Shown here in pieces: positions 17,499 to 25,743 of a DNA stretch of 64,000 bases. The stretch is taken from the NCBI GenBank assembly GCA_963735065.1, contig CAVTJL010000004.1:682001-746000 (forward strand). The letters are read 5' to 3'. Source of the stretch: CAVTJL01 sp963735065 (GTDB lineage: Bacteria; Pseudomonadota; Alphaproteobacteria; Geminicoccales; Geminicoccaceae). A program made the position numbers and the translations under genes. The first letter of the stretch is position 1. Each line of letters starts with the position of its first letter. The notes below the pieces were generated by a model. The model searched no databases, was not told the DNA's origin, and saw only the letters and a list, made by a program, of their open reading frames with translations.

Positions 17499-19097
17499 TC
17501 AGCCTTTGATGTCGACGCCGTAGAAGTTGTGCTGGCCGAGCGGGCTCATCTTGTAGCCCACCACGTCCTTGCGCATCGGCATGTAGACGAGCGAGTGGTC
17601 GAGCGTGACCCAGGGGGCCTGCTGCTTGAAGATGACCTCGGCCTCCTCGTAGAGCTTCGCCCGCGCATCCTGGTCGCTGACCTCCTTGGCCTTCATGACG
17701 AGATCGTTGAAGGGCTTGTAGCACCAGCGGGCACGGTTGGTGCCGTCCTTGGCGGCGTCGCAGCTCAGGAGCGTCGCCAGGAAGTTGTCGGGATCGCCAT
17801 TGTCACCCGTCCAGCCGAGGATGACGGTCTGGTGCTCGCCGTTCTTCGAGCGCTTCAGATACTCGCCCCACTCGTAGCTGACGATCTTCGCGTTCACGCC
17901 GACCTTCTGCCAGTCCGCCTGGATCATCTCGGCGGTACGGCGCGCGTTCGGCATGTAGGGCCGCTGCACCGGCATCGCCCAGATGTCGGTATCGAAGCCG
18001 TTCGGGAAGCCCGCCTCGGCCAGCAGCTTCTTCGCCTGCTCCGGGTCGTAGGGGTAGTCCTTGACGTCGTCGTTGTACCCCCACATCGTCGGCGGAATGG
18101 GGTTCTTCGCGACCGTGCCTGCCCCCTGGAAGACGGCCTCGATGATGGCCTTCTTGTTGATGGCCATGTTCAGCGCCTGACGGACGCGGACGTCGGTGAA
18201 CGGCTTCTTCTCGGTGTTGAAGCCGAGATAGCCGACATTGAGGCCGGCCTGCTCCATGAGCTGGAGATTGGGATCAGCCTTGATGGTCGCGATGTCGGCG
18301 GGGTTGGGATAGGCCATCACCTGGCACTCGTTGGCCTTGAGCTTCTGAAGCCGTACCGAGGCGTCGGGCGTGATGGCGAAGATCAGATTGTCGATCGCGG
18401 CCTTGCCCCTGAAGTAGCTCGGGTTGGCCGTGTAGCGGATGACCGCGTCCTTCTGGTAGGCCTGGAGCTGGAACGGCCCGGTGCCCACCGGCTGCAGGTC
18501 GAACTGCTCGGGCGTGCCCGCCTTCATCATCGCGTCGGCGTATTCCTTGCTGACGATGGAGGCGAAATCCATCGCCAGATTGGCGATCATCGGCGCCTCT
18601 GGCCGCGTCAGGGTGAACTTGACCGTGTAGTCGTCGACCTTCTCGACCGACTTCAAGAGCTCGGGCATGCTCATGCTGTTGAAATACTCGTACGAGCCGC
18701 CGCCTACGGCGTAGTACGGGTTCTTCTTGTCGAGCTGACGCTCGAAGGTGAAGACGACGTCGTCCGCGTTGAAGTCCCTGGTCGGCGTAAACCACTTGGT
18801 CGTCTGGAACTTGACGCCCTTGCGCAGATGGAAGGTGTAGACCAGCCCGTCGTCCGAGATGGTCCAGGACTCGGCCAATCCGGGCTCGGTCTTGGTCGTG
18901 CCGTTGATGAACTCGACCAGACGGTTGAAGATCGGCCGCGACGACGCGTCGAAGGTGGTACCGGCCGTATAGAAGGCGGGATAGAAGCCTTCCGGACTAC
19001 CCTCCGAGCAATAGACGAGCGTCTTTGCCCCCGCCACCTGTGCGGTCGCCATGAACGCCAGAGCGCCGGCCGTGGCCAGCAGCAGACCGTGCCTCAT
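17499..19097 (-). CDS. dppA: Periplasmic dipeptide-binding protein (SBP family 5, DppA-like)
   Basis: Secreted solute-binding protein of 532 residues. A Sec signal peptide MRHGLLLATAGALAFMATAQ ends at about residue 24 before KTLVYCSEGSPEGFYPAF. The mature protein matches the extracellular family 5 pattern: LAESWTISDDGLVYTFHLRK, DVVFTFER, VRQALNMAINKKAI and the lobe-crossing ILGWTGDNGDPDNFL. The resemblance to E. coli DppA (YCSEGSPEGF, TKWFTPTRDFNADDVVF) is clear enough to propose dipeptides or similar ligands, possibly also haem or ALA as known for DppA. It is separated from dppBCDF by an opposite-strand lipoprotein gene and so has its own transcript. Confidence 0.92.
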   Translation of the reverse strand: MRHGLLLATAGALAFMATAQVAGAKTLVYCSEGSPEGFYPAFYTAGTTFDASSRPIFNRLVEFINGTTKTEPGLAESWTISDDGLVYTFHLRKGVKFQTTKWFTPTRDFNADDVVFTFERQLDKKNPYYAVGGGSYEYFNSMSMPELLKSVEKVDDYTVKFTLTRPEAPMIANLAMDFASIVSKEYADAMMKAGTPEQFDLQPVGTGPFQLQAYQKDAVIRYTANPSYFRGKAAIDNLIFAITPDASVRLQKLKANECQVMAYPNPADIATIKADPNLQLMEQAGLNVGYLGFNTEKKPFTDVRVRQALNMAINKKAIIEAVFQGAGTVAKNPIPPTMWGYNDDVKDYPYDPEQAKKLLAEAGFPNGFDTDIWAMPVQRPYMPNARRTAEMIQADWQKVGVNAKIVSYEWGEYLKRSKNGEHQTVILGWTGDNGDPDNFLATLLSCDAAKDGTNRARWCYKPFNDLVMKAKEVSDQDARAKLYEEAEVIFKQQAPWVTLDHSLVYMPMRKDVVGYKMSPLGQHNFYGVDIKG

Positions 19098-19207
19098 TCG
19101 TGTTGTCTCCCCGACAGCAGACTGGCCGGACGCGGTCGCGCGCCGGCCCCCTTGGTCGGGTGTAGCGCAACGGTCCCCGTCGCAGAAGCGCGCAGATCAA
19201 GCCGTCC

Positions 19208-21016
19208 TCAAGGGCGAGGCTCGGCCTCCTCGCGCAGCTTGTCGCGCGCGGCCATCGTGAGCTGGATGTTCAGCTCCTTCAGCTGCCGCTCGCTCACGGG
19301 GCTGGGAGCGCCCAGGAGAAGCTCCTCGGCACGCTGCGAGAGCGGGAAGGCCGTGACCTCGCGCAGATTTGAGGTGCCGGCCAGCAGCATCACGATGCGA
19401 TCGATGCCCGGCGCGATGCCGCCGTGCGGCGGCGCCCCGAAGCGCAGCGCGCGCAGCATGCCGCCGAACCGCGCCTCGAGCTCGTCCGCAGGGTAGCCCG
19501 CGATGCTGAAGGCCCGCTCCATGATGTCCGGGCGATGGTTCCGGATGGCGCCCGAGGAGAGCTCGATCCCGTTGCAGACGATGTCGTACTGGTAGGCCAG
19601 GATCGCCAGCGGGTCCTTGGACTCGAGCGCCTCGAGACCGCCCTGCGGCATCGAGAACGGGTTGTGGGAGAAGATGACCTGCTTCAGCTCCTCGTCCCAC
19701 TCGAACATCGGGAAGTCGACGATCCAGCAGAAGCGGAAGGCATCCTGCTCGCTCAGGCCCAGCTCCTCGCCGAGCCTGAGCCGCGCCGCCCCGGCGAGCT
19801 TGGCTGCCGCATCCTCCTTGTCGCAGGCGAAGAACACGGCGTCGCCGGCAGCGATGCCCGCCAGGGCCTTGAGCTGCGCCAGGCGCTCCTCGTCCAGGAA
19901 CTTGACGATCGGGCCCTTGGCGCCCTCCTCGGAAAAGGCGATCCAGCCCATGCCCGGCGCGCCCAGGCTCTGGGCGAAGCCGACCATGCCGTCGAAGAAG
20001 CTGCGCGGCCGCCCGACGGCGCCGGGGGCCGGAATGGCCCGGACGACGGCGCCGCCCTCGACGGCCCCCGCGAAGACCTTGAAGGCGCTGCCGCGGAAGA
20101 CCTCGGTGACGTCCGCGATCGCGATGGGGTTGCGCAGATCGGGCTTGTCCGTGCCGTATTTCAGCATCGCGTCCCGGTAGGTGATCCGCGGGAAGGGCTG
20201 CGCCGTCACCGGCCTGCCCTCCGCGAACTCCTCGAAGACGCCGTGCATCATGGGCTCGACGGCCGCGAAGACGTCCTCCTGCGTCACGAACGCCATCTCG
20301 AGGTCGAGCTGGTAGAACTCGCCGGGGCTCCGGTCGGCGCGGGCATCCTCGTCGCGGAAGCAGGGCGCTATCTGGAAGTAGCGGTCGAAGCCCGAGATCA
20401 TGTAGAGCTGCTTGTACTGCTGCGGCGCCTGCGGGAGGGCGTAGAACTTGCCCGGGTGCAGCCGGGACGGCACCAGGAAGTCGCGGGCGCCCTCGGGGCT
20501 CGAGGCGGTGAGGATCGGCGTCTGGAACTCGGTGAAGCCCAGCGCCTGCATGCGCCGCCGGATGCTCGCGATCACCGAGGAGCGCAGGCGGACATTGCGC
20601 TGCATCGCCTCGCGACGGAGATCGAGGAAGCGGTACCTGAGCCGCGTCTCCTCCGGCTGCTCGCGCTCGGCGTTGACCTGGAGCGGCAGGGTGTCGGCCG
20701 CGGACAACAGCTCGAGCTCCTCGCCCGCAAGCTCGATCTCGCCCGTCGGAAGCGCTGGGTTGACAGTGTCCTCCGAGCGCGCCACGACAGGGCCCGTGAC
20801 GCAAACAACACTCTCGAGCCGAAGCGCCTCTGCCGCCCCGAAAGACCCCGTCTCGGGGTGGAACACGATCTGCGTGATGCCCGTATGGTCGCGTAGGTCG
20901 ACGAAGAGGAGCTGGCCATGATCGCGCTTTCGGTGCACCCAGCCACTCAGCCGCACCCGTTGACCGACCTCCGCGATGCGGAGCTCGCCGCAGCGGTGCG
21001 TACGATAGACATGCAT
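19208..21016 (-). CDS. aspS: Aspartyl-tRNA synthetase
   Basis: Class II aminoacyl-tRNA synthetase charging tRNA-Asp, 602 residues. It has the OB-fold anticodon domain (VRLSGWVHRKRDHGQLLFVD), motif 2 FRDEDARADR, the bacterial GAD insertion and motif 3 GAPPHGGIAPGIDRIVMLL. ATG 21016 begins MHVYRTHRCGEL, a normal start for bacterial AspRS, with GAGG six bases upstream; the open frame upstream is discarded. Whether it is discriminating or also charges tRNA-Asn cannot be decided here without knowing if gatCAB and asnS exist. It is divergent from rnd. A 7-bp hairpin lies in its leader. Confidence 0.96.
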   Translation of the reverse strand: MHVYRTHRCGELRIAEVGQRVRLSGWVHRKRDHGQLLFVDLRDHTGITQIVFHPETGSFGAAEALRLESVVCVTGPVVARSEDTVNPALPTGEIELAGEELELLSAADTLPLQVNAEREQPEETRLRYRFLDLRREAMQRNVRLRSSVIASIRRRMQALGFTEFQTPILTASSPEGARDFLVPSRLHPGKFYALPQAPQQYKQLYMISGFDRYFQIAPCFRDEDARADRSPGEFYQLDLEMAFVTQEDVFAAVEPMMHGVFEEFAEGRPVTAQPFPRITYRDAMLKYGTDKPDLRNPIAIADVTEVFRGSAFKVFAGAVEGGAVVRAIPAPGAVGRPRSFFDGMVGFAQSLGAPGMGWIAFSEEGAKGPIVKFLDEERLAQLKALAGIAAGDAVFFACDKEDAAAKLAGAARLRLGEELGLSEQDAFRFCWIVDFPMFEWDEELKQVIFSHNPFSMPQGGLEALESKDPLAILAYQYDIVCNGIELSSGAIRNHRPDIMERAFSIAGYPADELEARFGGMLRALRFGAPPHGGIAPGIDRIVMLLAGTSNLREVTAFPLSQRAEELLLGAPSPVSERQLKELNIQLTMAARDKLREEAEPRP

Positions 21017-21036
21017 GATCGACCTCGTCCCTGAAG

Positions 21037-21053
21037 CTCCGGCACGGCCGGAG
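21037..21053 (-). promoter_or_regulatory. Small hairpin in the aspS leader
   Basis: CTCCGGC (21037-21043) and GCCGGAG (21047-21053) form a 7-bp stem with a 3-base loop, about 20 bases upstream of the aspS start. A TTGACA (minus strand, 21096-21091) could be a -35 for aspS, but the -10 is weak. Regulatory meaning is unproven. Confidence 0.3.
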
Positions 21054-21133
21054 GCGAGCAGCGCGGAAAAGGTCACAAGGCCCGCCCGGCTGTCAAGCGA
21101 CCGGCCAACGTCACCTTACATCGATCGACCTTC

Positions 21134-22279
21134 ATGCTGCTGATCACCACCACCGCCGACCTTGAGGCGTTCTGCAAGAGGCTCTCCGGCGAGCGCTTCC
21201 TCACGGTCGACACCGAGTTCATGCGCGACCGCACCTACTGGCCGAAGCTCTGCCTGCTGCAGATCGGCGGCACGGACGAGGCGGCTGCGATCGATCCGCT
21301 GGCGCCGGGCATCGACCTCGAGCCCATCCTGGCGCTGATGCGCGACAGCCGGATTCTCAAGGTCTTCCACGCCGCCCGCCAGGATCTCGAGATCTTCTGG
21401 CGGCTGATGGGGCGCCTGCCAGCACCGCTGTTCGACACCCAGGTGGCCGCCATGGTCTGCGGCTTCGGCGAGGAGGTCGCCTACGAGACCCTGGTCGCCA
21501 AGGTCGCCAAGGGCAGGCTCGACAAGAGCTCGCGCTTCACCGACTGGTCGAGGCGGCCGCTCTCCGAGGCGCAGATCCGCTACGCCATCGGCGACGTCAC
21601 CCATCTGCGCGTGATCTACGAGCGCCTGCGCGCCCGTATCGAGGCCGCGGGCCGCCTCGCCTGGGTCGAGGCCGAGCTCGGCATTCTGGCCGACCCCCGC
21701 ATCTTCGACCAGCCGGCGGAGGACGCCTGGCGGCGCCTCAAGTTCCGATCGCGCGATCCGCGCTTCGTCGCCATCGTCCAGCGCCTTGCCGCATGGCGCG
21801 AGCTGACGGCCCGCGAGCGCGACCTGCCCCGGAATCGCGTCGTTCGCGACGATCTGCTGCTCGAGATCGCCGCCCATCGCCCGCGCTCGGTCGAGGAGCT
21901 GCGCGGCCAGGAGCGCATCAGCCTCGATCGGGAGAGCGCCCGGCAGGTGGTGGCCGCGATCGAGGAGGCCCTGACGCTGCCGGCGGACCAGCTGCCGCAT
22001 CTCGCGCCTCCGCAGGAGGTGCCGCGCGGCATCGGCCCGCTGGTCGAGCTGCTCCGCGTGCTCTTGAAGCTCCGCTCCGAGGAGGCCGAGGTGGCTCAGC
22101 GCCTGATCGCGACCACGGCCGACCTCGAGGCCCTGGCCCAGCACGACGGCGCGGAGCTCTCGACGCTCAGGGGCTGGCGCCGTGAGATCTTCGGCGAGGA
22201 AGCGCTCGCGCTCAAGGCCGGTCGGCTGGCGCTGACGGTGCGCGAGGGCAAGCCCGTCGTGGTGCCGATCGAGGCCTGA
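21134..22279 (+). CDS. rnd: Ribonuclease D
   Basis: 3'-5' exoribonuclease of the DEDD family that trims tRNA and other stable RNAs. The 381-residue product shows Exo I FLTVDTEFMRD (D and E near residues 25-27), Exo II VFHAARQDLEIFW, and Exo III with AIGDVTHLRVIYERL containing the last Asp. An HRDC domain follows at about 210-290 (LAAWRELTARERDLPRNRVV) and a second helical domain completes the protein. Length fits the family (about 375-390). Start ATG 21134 gives MLLITTTADLEAF, a normal N-terminus. It is followed five bases later by an SDR gene, so the two are likely co-transcribed. Confidence 0.95.
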   Translation: MLLITTTADLEAFCKRLSGERFLTVDTEFMRDRTYWPKLCLLQIGGTDEAAAIDPLAPGIDLEPILALMRDSRILKVFHAARQDLEIFWRLMGRLPAPLFDTQVAAMVCGFGEEVAYETLVAKVAKGRLDKSSRFTDWSRRPLSEAQIRYAIGDVTHLRVIYERLRARIEAAGRLAWVEAELGILADPRIFDQPAEDAWRRLKFRSRDPRFVAIVQRLAAWRELTARERDLPRNRVVRDDLLLEIAAHRPRSVEELRGQERISLDRESARQVVAAIEEALTLPADQLPHLAPPQEVPRGIGPLVELLRVLLKLRSEEAEVAQRLIATTADLEALAQHDGAELSTLRGWRREIFGEEALALKAGRLALTVREGKPVVVPIEA

Positions 22280-22284
22280 CCCCC

Positions 22285-23082
22285 ATGGGACGCTGCCTTG
22301 TCGTAGGGGGCGGCTTCATCGGCAGGGCGGTGGCGGCGGCGCTGGGCCCTGATGGCCGCCTCGTGGATCATCACGCCGTGGCCGAGCCGGAGCTGCTCGA
22401 GGGCGTCCAGGCGGTCCTCTATGCCGGGCGCCACCCTGCCCTCGGCACGCCGGCCTGGCGGCTCGAGGACGATCTCGAGCCCCGGCTGGCCCGGCGCGCG
22501 GCAGAGGCCGGCCTTCCTTTCGTCAGCCTCGGCACGCGCAAGGTCTACGCCCCGGCCCACGAGCCGCTGGCCGAGACATCCCCGCTCGGTCCAACCGATC
22601 TCTACGGGCGCCAGAAGCTCGAGATCGAGGAGGCGCTCGTGGCCATCCTGGGCTCGCGGCTCACGCGCCTGCGGCTTTCCAACATCTTCGGCTTCGAGCC
22701 CGACCGTCGCAGCTTCATGGGGCTGATGCTGACCCGCCTGCGCGACGAAGGCGCCATCCGTTTCGACATGAGCCCCTTCACCGCCCGCGACTTCCTGCCG
22801 GTGGAGGTCGCGGCATCGACCATCGCGGCCCTTCTCCGTCGCCCGCCGGGCGGGGCCGTGAACATCGGGTCCGGCATCCCCCTGCCGACGGGCCGCCTCG
22901 CCCTTTGGCTGATCGAGGGATTCGGCAGCGGCGCGCTCGTCATCGAGCGGCCGGGCGAGCACGACTCGTTCGTGCTGCGCACCGAGCGGATGCGCGAGCT
23001 CACGGGCGTGGGCTTCAGCCATGACCTGATGCGCCGAGCCTGCCTCGAGCTCGGGCGCCGGCTGCGCGAGGACTGCCGCTAG
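22285..23082 (+). CDS. NAD-dependent epimerase/dehydratase-like SDR protein
   Basis: Extended-SDR type protein of 265 residues with an N-terminal nucleotide-binding loop GGGFIGRAVAAAL, an intermediate FVSLGTRKVYAP strand with the catalytic-type Ser/Thr region, and YGRQKLEIE in the place of the YxxxK motif. A later TRLRLSNIFGFEPDRRSF resembles sugar-nucleotide epimerases and dTDP-rhamnose reductases. The protein is shorter than most of the family (about 300), and its substrate is unknown. It starts five bases after rnd and its last four bases overlap the convergent XRE regulator gene. Confidence 0.75.
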   Translation: MGRCLVVGGGFIGRAVAAALGPDGRLVDHHAVAEPELLEGVQAVLYAGRHPALGTPAWRLEDDLEPRLARRAAEAGLPFVSLGTRKVYAPAHEPLAETSPLGPTDLYGRQKLEIEEALVAILGSRLTRLRLSNIFGFEPDRRSFMGLMLTRLRDEGAIRFDMSPFTARDFLPVEVAASTIAALLRRPPGGAVNIGSGIPLPTGRLALWLIEGFGSGALVIERPGEHDSFVLRTERMRELTGVGFSHDLMRRACLELGRRLREDCR

Positions 23083-23591
23083 GCAGCCGAAGGGGACAGC
23101 AGCCTCTCCGCGTCATCGAGGTCGCTCGGCATGGCACGCCTGACCCCGCGCCCGGCGGATCCGGCCGGCAGCGCCGGGCGACCGCTGTCGTCGGACAGAT
23201 CTGCGGCTGCTATCGCCCTTGCGACGCTACAGAGCGCCTCCTGCTGGCGCCTGCTTCGGATTGCCATGAAGTTGCGCAGCAGCTCGAGAAGCTGGCGACG
23301 CTCCGGCGTCACCTCCGCCTGCTCCTCCGCCTCGAGCTCTGCGAAGAAGTAGCTCACGTCGACGCCCAGTGCCCGGGCGATGGCGTGGAGCCGACCGGCT
23401 GCAATACGGTTGGTGCCGCTCTCGTACTTGTAAAGCTGCTGATAGGTGACGCCTACCGTCGATGCGAGCTGCTGCATCGTCAGGCCCAGCACGACGCGCC
23501 GCGCGCGGACCCGGGACGCGACCTGCTGGTCGATCTCACGAAGGCGTGACCGCACGGATGGGCTGGACGATCCTGGGACGGGCGAGTTCAT
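23079..23591 (-). CDS. XRE-family transcriptional regulator
   Basis: A 170-residue DNA-binding protein. Residues about 24-80 form a Cro/C1-type helix-turn-helix: RARRVVLGLTMQQLASTVGV then TYQQLYKYESGTNRIAAGRL and ALGVDVSYFF. The rest is a helical, Arg-rich tail without a recognised effector domain, similar to the many 130-170 residue alphaproteobacterial XRE regulators. The gene ends in a 4-base overlap with the convergent SDR gene. Just upstream lies an AT-rich stretch with two direct repeats of CTTAGATC spaced 16 bases, which could be its own operator. Confidence 0.88.
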   Translation of the reverse strand: MNSPVPGSSSPSVRSRLREIDQQVASRVRARRVVLGLTMQQLASTVGVTYQQLYKYESGTNRIAAGRLHAIARALGVDVSYFFAELEAEEQAEVTPERRQLLELLRNFMAIRSRRQQEALCSVARAIAAADLSDDSGRPALPAGSAGRGVRRAMPSDLDDAERLLSPSAA

Positions 23592-23904
23592 AGTCGCCTC
23601 ACTGTGTCAAAGCGGGGGCTGAGAGGTAAGCCGCTGAAGCTTAGATCCCTCTAATCTTAGATCGCTGTAATATTTGTTTCAGTTCATTAGGCTTTCCCCC
23701 TTCACTATTGTGTCTTGCCGCGCATCGTCTGCCATAACTACTAGAAGTTGACCAGTAGACCTGACCCAGGCGGCGGTCAACCAGAGAAAGCGGCAGGCCA
23801 CGGGAAGGAAGCGGGCTCGCAGCACGGCGACCGGCAATGTCCTTGCATCCGGAGCAGCCGAGGGCATCTAACACCACGGCCCCACGCGAGAGACCCTGCA
23901 GCCC
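23592..23904. other. Divergent intergenic region, AT-rich
   Basis: About 313 bases between the XRE regulator and the ABC-F ATPase. Bases 23640-23760 are much richer in A+T than the genes around them. It holds the CTTAGATC direct repeats and must carry promoters for both divergent genes. No convincing coding frame was found. Confidence 0.5.
23640..23663. promoter_or_regulatory. Direct repeats CTTAGATC, candidate XRE operator
   Basis: CTTAGATC occurs at 23640-23647 and again at 23656-23663, 16 bases start to start, about 50-70 bases upstream of the XRE regulator. The stretch between contains the palindrome CTAATCTTAG. The AT-rich setting and position suggest autoregulation; the binding protein is inferred. 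Confidence 0.4.
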
Positions 23905-25707
23905 ATGGCCCCACCTCTTCTGGCTATCCGCGACGGCTCGTTGCGTATCGGCAGCCAGCAACTCTTCGCCGGCATCGACGCCACCCTGGCCAGAGGCGAT
24001 CGCATCTGCCTCGTCGGCCGAAACGGCTCGGGCAAGTCGACCCTCCTCAAGGTCCTGGCGGGCTTGGTCGACCTCGACTCGGGCGAGCGCTTCGAGCAGC
24101 CGCGGACCCACGCCGCCTATCTGGTGCAGGACCCGTCGGCGCCGACGGCGCCGACGCTGGCCGCTCATGTGCAGGATGCGCTGCCGCCCTCCGAGCAGGA
24201 CGAGGTGGCCCGCATCCGCGCCCAGATCGTGCTCGAGGAGCTGGGCATGGACCCCGAGCGGCCGCCGCAGGGGCTCTCGGGCGGCGAGATGCGTCGCGTG
24301 TCGCTGGCCGCCGCGGTGGTGGGCGAGCCGGACATCCTTCTCCTCGACGAGCCCACCAACCACCTGGACCTGCCGGCGATCGAGTGGCTGGAGGATCGGC
24401 TGGCCTCGTTCGCCGGCTCGTTCGTCGTGATCAGCCACGACCGGCGCTTCCTGGCCCGGCTGTCGACCAAGACCTGGTGGCTCGACCGGGGCCGGCTGCA
24501 CGCCACCGAGCAGGGGTTCGCGGCCTTCGAGGCATGGTCGCAGGCGATCCTCGACGCCGAGGAGGCCGAGCTCTCCCGTCTCGACAAGAAGCTCGAGGCC
24601 GAGACGCACTGGTTGCACCGTGGGGTCACCGCGCGCCGAAAGCGCAACATGGGCCGGCTCCGCGCGCTCGAGCAGCTGCGCATCCAGCGCCGCGAGACCA
24701 TCGCACCCCAAGGCTCGGCCAAGATGCGCGCGGCCGGAGGCCAGCTCGGCGGAAGGCTGGTCGTCGAGGCCGAGCACATCACGAAGAGCTTCGGCGGCGG
24801 GCCGGTCATCCGCGACTTCGGCACACGCATCCTGAGAGGCGATCGGATCGGCATCATCGGCCCGAACGGTGCCGGCAAGTCGACCCTGCTGAAGCTGCTC
24901 ACCGGCGAGATCGGGCCCGACACAGGCACGGTGCGGCTCGGCACCAATCTCGAGATCGCCCGCTTCGACCAGCACCGCGCCCAGCTCGACCCCGACCGCA
25001 CGCCTTGGGAGACGCTGTGCCCGGCCGGCGGCGACACGGTCGAGGTGCAGGGCCGGCGTCGCCATGTGGTGGGCTATCTTCGCGACTTCCTGTTCCGGGA
25101 CGAGCAGGCGCGCCAACCGGTGCGATCCCTCTCGGGCGGCGAGCGCAACCGCCTGCTCTTGGCGCTCATCCTGGCCCGGCCCGCGAACCTCCTCGTCCTC
25201 GACGAGCCGACGAACGATCTCGACATGGATACCCTGGACCTGCTCGAGGAGACGCTCGCGGACTATGACGGCACGCTGCTCCTGGTCAGCCACGACCGTG
25301 ACTTCCTCGACCGGCTCGTGACGAGCACCATCGCCTTCGAGGGTGACGGGCATCTCCGGGAATATGCGGGCGGCTACAGCGACTATGAGCAGCAACGCCC
25401 GCGAAGGACGCCCGTCGCCGTCCAGGCCAAGGCCGCGGCGCCGGCCGCCAGGCCCGCCCCGCGCCCGAGAGGCTTCGATGCCAAGCTGCAGCGCGAGCTC
25501 GATCGCCTGCCGCAGCGGATCGAGCGGGCTCAGGCGGAGATCGCCCGGATCGAGACGGCGCTCTCCGATCCTCAGCTGTTCTCGCGCGACGCTGCTCGCT
25601 TCGCGGCACTGACCGCATCGCTGGAGGCACAGCAGGCCGAGCTCGCCACGCTCGAGGATCGCTGGCTCGAGCTCGAGAGCCAGCGCGAGACGACCGTTGG
25701 CTCCTGA
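23905..25707 (+). CDS. uup: ABC-F family ATPase, Uup-like
   Basis: Soluble protein with two ABC ATPase domains and no membrane segments, 600 residues. The first domain has Walker A GRNGSGKST (about 38-46), signature LSGGEMRRVSLA and LLLDEPTNHLDLPAIEWLE. The second has Walker A GPNGAGKST near 318, SLSGGERNRLLLAL and VLDEPTNDLDMDTLD. The interdomain linker holds basic residues (HRGVTARRKRNMGRLRALE). A C-terminal coiled coil at about 525-600 distinguishes Uup from other ABC-F members. Uup acts at ribosomes or on DNA structures; its deletion raises precise transposon excision in E. coli. It is followed after 36 bases by the GH8 gene. Confidence 0.92.
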   Translation: MAPPLLAIRDGSLRIGSQQLFAGIDATLARGDRICLVGRNGSGKSTLLKVLAGLVDLDSGERFEQPRTHAAYLVQDPSAPTAPTLAAHVQDALPPSEQDEVARIRAQIVLEELGMDPERPPQGLSGGEMRRVSLAAAVVGEPDILLLDEPTNHLDLPAIEWLEDRLASFAGSFVVISHDRRFLARLSTKTWWLDRGRLHATEQGFAAFEAWSQAILDAEEAELSRLDKKLEAETHWLHRGVTARRKRNMGRLRALEQLRIQRRETIAPQGSAKMRAAGGQLGGRLVVEAEHITKSFGGGPVIRDFGTRILRGDRIGIIGPNGAGKSTLLKLLTGEIGPDTGTVRLGTNLEIARFDQHRAQLDPDRTPWETLCPAGGDTVEVQGRRRHVVGYLRDFLFRDEQARQPVRSLSGGERNRLLLALILARPANLLVLDEPTNDLDMDTLDLLEETLADYDGTLLLVSHDRDFLDRLVTSTIAFEGDGHLREYAGGYSDYEQQRPRRTPVAVQAKAAAPAARPAPRPRGFDAKLQRELDRLPQRIERAQAEIARIETALSDPQLFSRDAARFAALTASLEAQQAELATLEDRWLELESQRETTVGS

Positions 25708-25743
25708 CCTCGGCGCCCGGTCACTCCCAGGGTGCGCAGCCGC

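Noticed and set aside
17529..19496. Plus-strand open frame of 655 codons opposite dppA
   Set aside because: Antisense shadow of a clear family 5 binding protein; no domain seen.
23606..23611. TTGACA on the minus strand just upstream of the XRE start, taken as a -35
   Set aside because: It lies only about 15 bases from the start codon, so a -10 would fall inside the gene.
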